Under the pieces are notes generated by a model. It did not search any database. It was given only the letters and a program-made list of their open reading frames with translations, and had not been told where the DNA came from. Position numbers and translations under genes: made by a program. From Ectocarpus siliculosus (Eukaryota > Sar > Phaeophyceae > Ectocarpales > Ectocarpaceae), in the NCBI GenBank assembly GCA_000310025.1, contig FN649733.1:2652980-2716979 (forward strand): 64,000 nucleotides of DNA, read 5' to 3'. Positions 1-12,100 of this stretch are shown here, in pieces (position 1 is the first letter of the stretch; each line of letters starts with the position of its first letter).

Positions 1-3000
1 GATGAGGGAGAAAACTGCGCACGGTCAGGGAACTGAGGGTTTTTGGAGAAACGACGCGTCGTTTGCACCATTCGATTTGCGATTGTTCTGAGTTTTTGAC
101 GTCCTTGGTGTGCCGAGCTTGTGCTCGAGACTTTTCAGGTGTCATTGTTATTCTGCTGTCTTGCACGAAAACACGCGATGGATCGCCACTGCTGCTCTCA
201 AGGATGACTTGTTCCCCCGCCGAATGACGCCTTCTGTCATCTTCCTCCTACACTCACCGATAAGGAACAAACTGCCCCTTGTTGCCCCTCTCCCCTAGCG
301 CGTTGATGCAGTTTCCTAGCGCTAGCAACGAGCGATTGATGTTGGCTCCCTCCACCAAGCGCACCCCTCGGTTTTGCGTGGCGGCCGCTCTTTTGTTGTT
401 TGTTGCGCGTGTGCGCGGGAAGCGTGATTTTCCCGTCGTGGAGGGATTCATCGTGGCCGGGCGTGCAGGTAGGTGTGACGGGGGTAGGGTGGTGGTCAGT
501 TGCTGTCAAAGCGCGGTGTAGCAGCACCCCGTACGTGTGTTTCTTGCGGGAAATGTAGGTAGAAGAGTGAGGGGAGGTGTGGAAGTAATGTCTGTTCCAT
601 TAGCGCTGTCTACAGGTCAATACACCACCCGCGAGGGAAAAACGGATCACGTACGTACCTGTGGGCATTTTTCGGTGCGGATTTGTTTTCGTCGTCGAGC
701 GCAAGCTTTTCAACACTTCTGTTAGACCTACCGGTCACCACCAAGGAAACTACGGCATGAATTACTCTAGACAGAAACACAGAGCACGTCTTCTTTGTTT
801 CCGTGGGCAACGTACCTTTCAGATCCCGCCAGGTCCACCAGGCTCAGCTTTCCAATATGCATCGTCGCTACCGTTCCCGGCGCTTTGTCACGACTCTCCA
901 CCACCACCTGACACCATCGGCAAGGAAAATGAAGGTCAACACTTGGGCATCGAAGTTGTTGGTTGACCCCGTGCCAGGGAACGCCCTCGCTAGTTTGGTG
1001 AGACCACCAGTAAGTACATACAGGTGTATCGACGCAATTGCGAACCAGACTCGTCACACAATCTACCAAGAGTTGTGTTCTTGAACATTAGAATCGAAAT
1101 ACTAAACAACGTTTTTTCAGAATGGAGCATGCAGTCTGAGAATGGTCTTCCGACGAATTGCCCAATGTCAGCTGAGCTTATTTGTGACACTCATGATGTG
1201 CTGCAACGTCGAAAGAGGGCGTCGAAGTGAGGTTGAAACAAGGCGACATCGAACCATTTGCCTTGAACTGCATACGTGAACACTCTTGTTCGGCTGTGAA
1301 GTTACGTGTTGCCTGCAGAAAAATTGGGCTGATATTCGACTGACAAAATGGTATCACGCCGCGGCACTACAGACAAGCAAGAGGCCACCTGCGACAGCAA
1401 CACGCAGCGGCCATGCAATATCTGGCGTGTGAACAGCACCAAGGGCCGGGCGGTCGTAGGGAAGTGTGGGGTGAAATGCGGTGTGGTAAGATGTACCGTA
1501 CGCGGCATCCAGAGTTGTAACTCAACAATCCACGCCCACCTGCAGCACCGCGTGCGAACGGGAAGAGGCAGCATTAGCGCGTGTAGCTTGCTGGGTTCGG
1601 CTCTGGTTCCCTTGGTGAAGGAGGTCCATGATCTCTTCCGGTGTCCGGGCTTCCACTTCGGCTAGTCCCGAGACAGTCGGGCCCTGGCGGATGGAAAGAT
1701 CGCCCGAAACACACACCCAAACCGCAAACCTTGGTCAGAAGAGAAGGGAAAGGCATTGTTCGGAAGTACGTTCCGCAAGAAGTCGGGGGACGACGTAGAA
1801 ATAAAAATAATCGATATATACCAATCACATCGAACTACGTACTTCGACTTGTTGTGTGCCGCACACCAGTATCTTGACCAACGTTAGATTTGGCCGTTGT
1901 CGTTTCGGCTGTGAACAACGTGCTTGGCCCGCCCCTCACCTTGATGGGGTCTTCCCGCAAATCCAAAAACTCCCCGGTGTCGTTCAAGAGATCACGAATA
2001 TTTTCGTTGTACACCTGCACAACGAAATGTCCCAGACGTTAGTTCAGGAAGGTGAGGCAACACCGAAAACTGAAAGACAGCTATTTTGGTTTGTTCTGAG
2101 GTCGATGGCCACAAAAAAATGCGACGAGGAGAGCGAATTGGTTGGCCGCGTCCTTCCCGCGTACAGATTTGGATCCAATACGGTTGCAAATGCCCATGCT
2201 AGCACATATGTCTGGGCGAGACCTTGTCTTACCTCGAGGAAGGAGACGGTCACGGAGTAACGCCTACCCTGTACCTCGCTTGCCTGGCTCGTTCGTTTGT
2301 TGACAGGAGCATGGACGGCAACGTCAACACCAAACGGTAGAGCAGCGAGGAGAGGGGGGTGGGGAGAAAGGCCGGTCCTGACTCAACCAGAGACGTCTTT
2401 GAATCCGCACACCGGAACATTTCAAGATGCTCATATGTGCTGCGCATCAGTCCATACAGATGCATAGGAGTGTGCGCACGTGGCAAAACCGGCCTCGTTT
2501 TTTTTTTCGTTTCGATCTTGCACATTGTACCACGACCGTGGTATAATCGCATCCAAGGCGACTCGTCACTCACCCTGCGCTGTTGCTTGAAGAGATCCTG
2601 CAGCGTGAGGACCATGATGCCCTGGTGGCCCTCCTGGCCGTTCCCGATCATGGTGTACGTCTTGCCGGCACCGGTGCATCCATACGCGAACACGGTTGCG
2701 TTGTAACCGTCGACGACGCCCTGGCAGTAGCAAAAGGTGCAACGGGTATTTTATTTCGTATGTATGTTGCCTTGGATCCAATACATGTCTCCGCAGCATG
2801 TAACAACATGGGAAAGGCCCCAGCACCGAATCGTAGCTATGTAACCTGATCGAAACGGGTGGCATGCGATGTGGATTACACCTCGACAGGCTTGTAGCTT
2901 GAATATCACCAGCTACGTACGTACAGTTCAAGGCTGGAAGCTCGGTGCTACCACCCTTCACTCTCCCTGCGATCATCAAGAAAGAGAGCAGCTCGCGCAT

Positions 3001-4621
3001 CAGCCAAAATCTAACTCATTGTTCACCTGTATGAGAAATTTCGTGGTGTTTTCATAGACGGCCCTCTGCGTCGCCGTGGCATCGAACACGTAGTCGAAGG
3101 CGTACCTATCGTGCGAATTCACAAAAAATAGTCTTACTGCGCAAGACCGTGGCGGGAACATGCACGCACTGTTGCCTGCCGTGGTTGACCCACACGGTGC
3201 CACAAGTTCTTGTTGAGACGGGGCATATACCCAATCAACCGCATCGCCGCAAATGCGTCGGTGCTCTCTTCACGACTCGCATCAGCCCATGTTTCTGCGG
3301 GGCACTCCTTCGCGTCCGGAGGTCAGCATTTGTCTCGCAGAGCAACAACTGTCTCCTTTCCCTACACAGCTGAAAAACCTCGGCACAAATGCTATCCAAT
3401 GCCCCTGCAACTTCTCTCTTCCTCCTCCTGCTAGTTTAACCCGAAACAACACTCTCAATTAAGTTAATAGGCCGTTCCAAATCGCGTGTGGGGTTAAGAT
3501 GCCAGAAAGCGCGATGGCACAACCGAGGTACGAAGAGCAGCTCTACGTTTAGGTCAGCGAGCCTTGGCGTTACCGTAAAAGATGAGCTTGGCACAACGGA
3601 AGAAGTGCACCAACCACGAACCTTTTCTCTCTGGTGCGGTTTACCCGGAGGGGGTCAACTTCTTGGTTGACCTTTGCAGGGTCCATCAGGACCACCACCC
3701 TGTGATCCAGCACCTGGGGTGACCACACCATGAGCAAATGGAAAGGCAAAGCGGGCTAGGCGTGTTCCGTCCATAGAGCGTGCTGTAGGGGCTGGCCTAG
3801 ACGAAACAATACTGTTATTGAGGAACACAACTTCTTCAGCACGTGGGAAGCATATGAAACACGCCGTTTATCCAACCTATAGTCTACACAATTACCTTGG
3901 CCACTTCTACGTGTTCTCGGTCGTGCTTCAGCAGCGGCCTCAGCCTCACTGCCACCAGAGTGTTGCTCTGTCCCGCCTGCATGCGAAACTTGGTGTCCTG
4001 CGTTCCCAACCTAGCTCGCCTCGCGTTTTCCCCGACCTCCCCTCCACGTTGGCCTCCTCTACGATGGCCTCCCCCCGCCGCGCCGCCGCCGCCGCCGCCG
4101 CCCTCGGTGACAGACGAGCCAAAAGAGAGCTGCGACGACACTCGTCGTGGTCGCTCTTTAACACCGTCCGCGTTTCCACGAACCACCCCACCCCCTCTAG
4201 CAAGACTGCCGCTGTTGCCTTCTGCGCCTACCGTTTGCCCAACTTCTGCGACCGATCTCCGTCTTCCGCCGCCCTTACGATCACGTGCCCTTCGACCGCC
4301 GACGACCTGCTGCCTCGCGTCCGATGTTCTCTTGGTAGGAAGGTGGTGCTGTTCGTCAACCACTACCCGACTCCCGGGCGAGCCGAAACTCGCACCGCCG
4401 CTACTGCCTCCCTTGAATGCTCGTGTGTGTTCCGTCGGCGCTGCCCCGTTGTCTCTGCCTCCCGCTCTTCCGCCACCTCGGACGTCTCTTTCACCTCTAG
4501 CGTCCGCGTTTATTCTGGCCGGGGTGACTGCTACGGCCGTCGGTCGGGGCCCGGTGGGGAAACCCAATGTCCGGGATGCGACCGGAACCGACGGAACCAA
4601 CGCCGCCGCCGCCGGCGGCAT
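1..4621 (-). CDS. Kinesin-8 family motor protein, partial (3' end lies beyond the window)
   Basis: ATP-driven microtubule motor; kinesin-8 members walk to plus ends and shorten microtubules in spindles and cilia (family knowledge). Exons read on the minus strand: 3896-4621, 3672-3713, 3027-3105, 2574-2720, 2233-2268, 1940-2014, 1540-1683, 816-907, 258-389; all but one junction agree in phase. Seen: start of the motor [10 protein letters not shown]-loop [18 protein letters not shown], switch I NAASSRSH, switch [13 protein letters not shown], then [11 protein letters not shown] and FVPYR. The REDPIKGPTVSGL and NRTQ-like stretches resemble KIF18/Kip3. The exon with YRDSKLTR and the tail are outside the window. 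A Gly/Arg-rich extension of about 240 residues precedes the motor. The ATG at 4621 is the first in frame, but the frame stays open to 4738 behind a possible acceptor, so the true start may be in an upstream exon. One small exon between 3105 and 3672 is probably missing: the phases there do not join. Confidence 0.88.
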
Positions 4622-6102
4622 ATCGACAGACTCGACGGCGCCGAGATGTTGTTCCAAGCGGCCGCCGCTTGACGACGGTCGACTTTGCTCAGCATCGCCG
4701 GCCCCTGCATGTACGTCATTTAATAAGCAGGAAGTCACAGAGCAGCTATGTAGACTGTGGCTGCTACTGCTGGCGTCGTGGTACGATGAACCGGTTGGGA
4801 ACCGGTTGGAATGTGCTCAAGCATGACGCTCGTCGCAAGTAGAAATCACCCGAGATACAGCAGCACCATCGACGTATAAATGACATAACGGATATCTTTA
4901 TCACACTTAGTCGTCGGGTTCGTTACAGCCACGCGTGTTTTTTCTTTTATCCCTACAACCTTGCCTTTCCAACGTCTGATCATGTTTGGACGCATAGAGT
5001 ATACAAACAGTTCTTCGTGGGCAGACACAGCTGTGCAGCAAGAGGCTGCGACTGTTCAACAAAACGGGGGCCAAGCGAAGTCATTCGTCTTGCGTATCTA
5101 CTACGTAGTATACGTGCTACAGTACGTTTTGTTTAGGCTGACCTTGTGGGTTTAATGTTGAGCAAGGAAATATTTGCCGTGAAGAGTATACAGCTCATAG
5201 GTTTCTGCAATCAAAAGATCCGAACGATTGGTCTACAGATCTACTGTAACCTTCTACATGCAGCACCAGTTAGTTATTTGAACAGCAGTAGACTAATAGT
5301 ATATTATTATTGTGGTCTACAACAGTAATAACATAGCAAATACGTGAGAGAATAACCTCAGATTCGAAAGGGCGTGCTGCAAAAGTACGCGATGATTTCG
5401 GCGGCGACAACAACATGTACGGGAGTCACACCGAAACATGTACGGGGCCACGGCTAGCTATCGGTTGCCGTCGCCGTAAATGAGTGAGTAACCCAAGATT
5501 CGAAGATCCAAACACTGGTGGCGACTCTGGCATTCCATGGCCAGCTGTTCAAACCCTGATAAACAGAACTTGACATTAGTACGAAGCAATTACCACAAAA
5601 TCTGCTGCAACGGTCTCGAGACTCTTCCTATTGTTGTAAGTGTTGTTTGGATCCTACTGGTACGAACGAGCGAATGAGCGATGCGGGTAAAATGCACGGC
5701 GATTCTTTGGGCTGACCTTGATTCCGTGTGTTCTCGCCCCTCCCACGGAAGCTCTCCGTCCGAACACTCAAAGCCATCATCGTGGTCTAACGTGTCAGAG
5801 TAAGTAGCAGGCGAAGGGTAGCCGCATTCCCGATACCATAAGCGCCACGCTAGCTAGATATCGCTCCCTTTCTCCCTTTCTTCCGAGGATTCTGTTGGCT
5901 GGTTCTCCCTCGCAGCTGGTAACTGTTCGGCGATTGGGCGTTTCGTGCGGCGCAACTTTCACCCCGCTGAAGGCATCTTCCCGTCCTCACTCACACGTCC
6001 CACTCACCACGGCGGACAACGTCCCAAGCACGGGAAGCTCAAGCTTCCTGCTGGGTAAACGGTAAAATAGAGAACCTCCAGGGTCAAAGAGAGTGAGCCA
6101 GA
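4622..6102. promoter_or_regulatory. Shared upstream region between divergent kinesin-8 and kinesin-2 genes
   Basis: This 1.4-kb stretch separates the starts of two motor genes transcribed away from each other, so both promoters and 5' UTRs must lie here. It is less GC-rich than the coding parts (for example 5100-5340). No ORF in it shows a recognisable domain and no TATA motif stands out well enough to call. Inference from position only. Confidence 0.5.
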
Positions 6103-9100
6103 ATGGTGGACAAGAAACCGGAGAAAAAGCAGGAATGCGTTCAAGTGGTTGTGCGATGTCGGCCCTTCAGCACGAAAGAGAAGAACGAGAACCGTGGCGG
6201 CATCATAGGAATGGAGACTGCGCTGTTCCAGGTGCGTGGCCTGCGCGAGGTTTACTTGGCCCTGAGAAGCTTGGTTTAAATAAGAGTTCCCGGCGTAGGG
6301 CGGAATGGCCATCAAAGCAGGCAACTGTAGGAGGTGAACGGCGGCATCAGCAGCGCACCTTTGGCATCCTACATTTTCGTAGAACACAGCAGAACAGCAG
6401 TACATTGATCGACGGGGAATGATCAGTATAGGGACGATGGTAAGACTCTACACTCGGCTTTCCGCTGGCGCAATGTCTTCCACCTGTTAGCGTCTGGCTC
6501 ATGATGGTATTGGTATTGGAATAGACAGAACGTTTGTAGCCGTCCACCGTTTCAACTGCAATGCAGTTGGGAGAGCCACTACTGCGAAGTGTATTGTACT
6601 AACCGTTGGTGTTTTTTTTTGTTTCCCATCTGTTCTCGGGGCCGCTCTACAACATACAAGGTCACATCAAGGATTTATTCGCCTCTCTACATTTTCTCCT
6701 ACGGTGCATTCAAATATACGCCAATTTGTCTGGCAACCACATGGTTACTGCACTATATTTACAATACGTACATACCATGGAAGACTCTATAAAACAAAGA
6801 GCGATGCATTTCATTAAACGTAAATTGCAGATTTCCATCAGGAATCCCTCCAAGGCAGATCACCCGCCGAAAAACTTTACCTTCGACGCGGTGTATGACG
6901 AGACCACCCAGCAGAAGGCCTTTTACGAAGAGTCGTGTTACGATCTTGTGGAAGGAGTTATGGAGGGCTATAATGGCACCATCTTTGCCTACGGCCAGGT
7001 GAAATATTTGTCGACCCGCAGGGACGGCGGTGGTCCTCACTGCTGTGTGTTGGGTGCGAGAAGGTACCAGTTGTACTGCAGTCTAGACATGACTCCTGTG
7101 AAACCTTCGCAGACGTTACTCGCACCAAGGTCTTCAGAGTACGCTACATGTTCGTGTTGACTTAGGTCCTACTACTGCATCCTTCACCTCCTATTGCTTG
7201 CTCTCGGCATTGTACAGCCTCCGCATGTACTGCTTTGACAGTCTACCGTGCCATGTACACAATCTGTGATGGAGCTACCATAGGTTTCTGCGTCTGTATA
7301 GCTGTTTCAGCCGCCTACCTTGCCGTTGGATGCCGCCGTTCTTGGCACTCCTCTTCTGTCTCTCTCCTTCGACTCTATGGATTGTCCGGTGCCTTTTCTT
7401 GCCCTTGTTTGAATGCTCGCTTCTGTTGCTGTACATTCCCGAAGACTGGATGCGGAAAGACGCACACGATGCAGGGCTACAATAATCCACCGGAGCTGCG
7501 AGGGGTCATTCCCCACTCTTTTGACCACATCTTCGAGAACATCAAGGGTAGCGTCAACACCGCCTTCCTTATCCGCTGCTGCTACTTAGAGGCAAGTACG
7601 CTGACGTAAGACACACAGTGAAGCCTGTTACACGCATTTTTACGGAGGGTGAAAACCGTGGAAACCCGTGCCCCTGTTGGTACCGTTGCTGATGTGACGT
7701 TTTGGAGCCATGCAGTTGCGGCGTACAGTAGACTAACCCAAGCATTCGTTGAGAATACCGCCAAACAGTTTGTTCAACAGGCCAAAGCAACACTGCACCG
7801 AATATATTTTCCCCGACCGAGCACCTTGACACGGGCTTAGAAAACCTCGTTCCGGTCGTCTCAACTTCAGGAAGGTGTGGCGCTTGCCTGGCGAATGATG
7901 CCGATCCAGCAGCGCTATACAGTTGAGAAAGTAGTTCAGTAAAAACACCACGCTCCGCGATACTGCATGACCATACCACCAACCTTAAAGATCTACAACG
8001 AAGAGGTGCGGGATCTTCTCGCGGTAAGCGGCGCCGGAGAGAAAAGGGACAAGCTAGAGCTCAAGGAAGATCCCAACAAGGGCGTCTACGTCAAGGTAGA
8101 CCCCTTCGCACACTCGAGGTTAGCGCTCGAGAGTTGCTTATGTTGACTGCAAGAACGAGTGCGTAGCAGTAACTGTGGTTCAAGATGCTGCATACATGAA
8201 GTTGCGAAATAGAAGTAGGTGTAAAGAGGGCGTATTCACGAGACGGCCGGTATGTCACCATGATGGTCCCCAAGGCTGTGCTTGATGATGGTCGGCTCTG
8301 CATGATAGGAAGTTCAAATAAAAGTGTTTTTAGTTGGACGAAAGCCAAACCTCGTTCTCTCCTTACACCTTCCTTTTCCCACGAACTCCTCGTGAACGCC
8401 CGTGAAAGCACCTCGCAGCAGAGATAATTGTTACTTACCCCTCGGGTACTTTCAACCGACTAGGTAACCATTGGTAAGGAGATCAATCGGTGTTTACTAC
8501 ACACATATCCGAAGCTTACGTTGGTTCTGTCTCCTTGTGCGTTGATCACCATCTTGCAGGGCCTAACTCAGGCAGTCGTGAGCAGCCAGGAGGGCATCAA
8601 CTGCCTCATGGACCAGGGGCAGAAGATGCGCACGGTGGGCGCGACGGCGATGAACGAAACCTCTTCGCGGTCACACTCGATCTTTACCATCGTCGTGGAG
8701 ATCAACGACGTAGACGAGGCTGGCAAGGACCACATCCGAGTGGGGAAGGCAAGCTCACAGATAGCACACAAAAAAGTGAAACGGGCTAACTCCGCTTCCA
8801 CAACCACAAAGTTCGCTAATGACTTGCAAGGCATCCAAGATAGTGAGCGAGTTATAATGTCTTGTAGATGCACTCACTCTCCGGGCGTGCAAGTCATACG
8901 GCAGTGCCTCCCGAGAGGAACGAACCACCACTCATCAGTTAAACACAGTCCTTAAGGAACTCACGTGTCATATTCTACGCCCTCGTAGCACCAAACTTTG
9001 CAACTCCCGTTCTTTTGCCCTTCCTGCATCCAAATCAGCTTAACCTGGTGGACCTTGCGGGGTCTGAGCGCGCGAGCAAGACCGGGGCCTCAGGGAACCG

Positions 9101-12100
9101 CTTGAAGGAAGGGTGCAAGATCAACCTCTCGCTTTCCGCCCTCGGGAACGTGATCTCGGCGCTGGTGGACGGCAACGGGAAGCACATTCCGTACAGAGAT
9201 TCGAAGCTCACGAGGCTGCTGCAGGACAGGTGAGCACATTCTTTATAAAACGATGTAGACAGTTTACTGGTGGAATACATCTGATTTTTGTTGCTAGAGG
9301 TCTGGGCATGCTGAAGGTTTGTAGAGAGACAAAAATTCCCGTCAAAATCCCATTTGAGGAATACTCATTTGTAGAAGTCAAGCAAAAATAGTTTAAGGCT
9401 GGTTTTTGCACAGCCGGAGGAGAGAGATTTGGGGTGGATACATATGATCGCGAGACTCGCTTGTTTATTCAACCTCGTATCGCATGGTTTTTGAGTCTCT
9501 GGTGGGTTCAAGCCGATCTTGATGCGTTCGCCCTGGTACAATAAAAAGCGACGAAGCGTCCTCGAAACTACGCTTCTCTGGTCGGCTCGTGAAAAATGAC
9601 CCACGACACGTAAGTCGGGACTAAGCACCTTGGCATGGCATATATTGTAGAAGGCAGAACGTTCTCTCCGCAAGATTGGTTTTCGCTGCGTCGCATACCT
9701 AAGTATACCTACGTCGCTTTGACTTCTCGCTGTTGCCGTCACATCTCAACCCGCCGCAGCCTGGGCGGCAACACCAAGACCCTCATGGTGGCCGCCATCT
9801 CTCCGGCTGACTACAACTACGAGGAAACGCTGTCCACCTTAAGGTAACCCTTCGCGGGTAGCACAAACGTGATACGCCGCAGTGTGGCGATGGCGCACAG
9901 GGTCTTGAGTCCTTCTTTCTTGTATCAACCAGAGATTCCGATCCTCTTAGTCGAAGATCGTCGAAAAGCTCGGGAAAAAAGAAGGAAGAAACCGCTCGGT
10001 GCTCTGCTTCTGACGGGGTCTTTGCCGCACGCACCTTTTGCCCTTCTCGCAACGAGTACCATCAGATACGCCAACCGGGCAAAGAACATCAAGAACAAGC
10101 CCAAAATCAACGAAGATCCCAAGGATGCCATGCTGCGACAATACAAGGTACAGTATTGTTCGGGCCGAAACGGCATGTCGTGCGCAGACCAGGCTTTTGA
10201 CGTTCGTTCAACCAAACGGTTTCTGTGACTTCTCCGGGTAGACGGTCATGTTTCTGCAGACCCGCAGCACTCCTTTTGGTGCTGCGTATCGTTTTGCGGG
10301 AGAGGCAGCAATAAGAACGCCACAAGATCCACCCCTAGCGTTGCTCTCCCGTTGTTTTTCGGCATTCTTTCGCCCCCGTGCATCAGGAGGAAATCGAGGC
10401 GTTAAAGCAGCAACTAGCGGCTTCCCTTGGAGCGGCAGATTCCTCGAGCAGCGGCGGCGGCGGCGACCAAAGAATGCCCCCCTCGCCCTCGTCAGGAGGG
10501 GCAACCGCAGAGGCAGCACCTTCTGCAGCGGACCCGCGCGCACCCTCACGCGAACCTCCACCGACGTCTTCATCTCCTTCTGCGGCTGCGGCAGAGGCAA
10601 GAATCGAGCACAACCCTCAACAGCACGATATCGAAGAAGAGGGTGGCAACGACGGCGACGGTACGGCGGAACCCGCCGCGATAGCCGCGACAACCGCGAC
10701 AGCACCAACGGTGGCCGCGGGTCCGGAGCGAGAAGACCGCACTGCTACCGGAGGCGTCGCGAGCGAACTTTCGGTGGTGGCTGCGGCAGCGACCGGCGGC
10801 GGGGAAGGGGTAGAAAGGGGGCAAGCGGGCGGGGAAGAAGAAGCCCGCGATGAACTAGAGTCGGGAGAGACCAAGGTGGCGAGTATCTCACAGGTCCCCC
10901 CTGATGTGGTCGTCCAAGAAAAGATCGTCGAGAGGGTGGTCGTCGAGGAAAAGGTGAGCGCGCGTTGTGGTGGCCAGCGTGGTTGGTAGGGGTAGTGCGA
11001 GAAGGTATTCTTGTGGATACGGACCCTCCCCGGCTCGTGTGGTTTCTTGTCGCGTTATGGCCCCATGCACGGTCCGAGATGCCAACGAAGGACCCTCGCC
11101 CGACAACAATCCCGTTCGTCACTTCTCTCCTTCCTGCGAACAGGTGGTTGTGCAGGAGGTTGAGGTCGAGGTGGAATCGCAGAAGATGGCGGAACACAGG
11201 CAAGCTTTGGAGAACTACAGCAGAGCGGTGGAGGAGCAGCGCAATCGCCTAGGGCAGGTGACGAACCTTCGACATTCGAGTTGGAATCACGGTGCTTCGA
11301 TTCGTCCTTCTTCCAGCCAGTACCAAACCGACAGGGGAGCACTCCGCACAAAATATGCTGGTGTATTCTTGTTGACCAATCTTGCCTCTGTTATCTAGGT
11401 AGCTAGGTAGGCCGTTGCCGACACAGCGACCCCAAAACAATAGCAGAGCCCGTGTCTCCCCGCTGGTCAATCTCCCTTGCCCCTCCTATTCATACCAACA
11501 CCTGGCATTCGACCACCGTTGATTTAGAATCCGATGCACATGTGAGAAACGAATTACATCGTTATCCAAACCTGTCTCCCGGCTGGAAATGTTGCTTGGC
11601 AGGAGCTCGAGACATCTGTTATCCGGGCGGATGTGGAAAAGCAGGCCAGGGAGGAGATGGCACGGAAGCTCGATGCCCTGCAGACCAAGGTGACTGTATA
11701 CGACGCTCTACTTTTGGTATTTCTGCGGGGTTCACGCATTGTTGTACGTAAGCAACTCATATTACCTTCTTCCCCGTGCTCGTCTGTTATTTCGGGCTCT
11801 GCTACATACGTGCATGCAAGATTGCATCGACATGCTGGCGACGCGAGCGCCACGTTGCCCCTTGTGTTGCGCTGTTCAGGCTGGTGTACATAGTTTTTAA
11901 GACGAACGCGGCCACTTCTGTATCCAATACCACGTGTTTCTATCTCCTCTGAGCACTTCACCGCTACTACGTTCGCTTTCCCTCCACGTGGTTCCAGGTG
12001 ATTGGCTTGTCCTCATCCTCCAGCCAGGATCGCCGCCGTGCCAGGAGAGCCTCGGTAGCGACGAGGACAACAAGCAGCCGAGGCGGTGGCGATGAAAAGG

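Noticed and set aside
3897-4826. Long plus-strand open frame (309 codons) opposite the kinesin-8 N-terminus
   Set aside because: It is a GC-rich shadow of the Gly/Arg-rich minus-strand exon, with Pro/Leu-rich composition typical of reverse frames and no domain.
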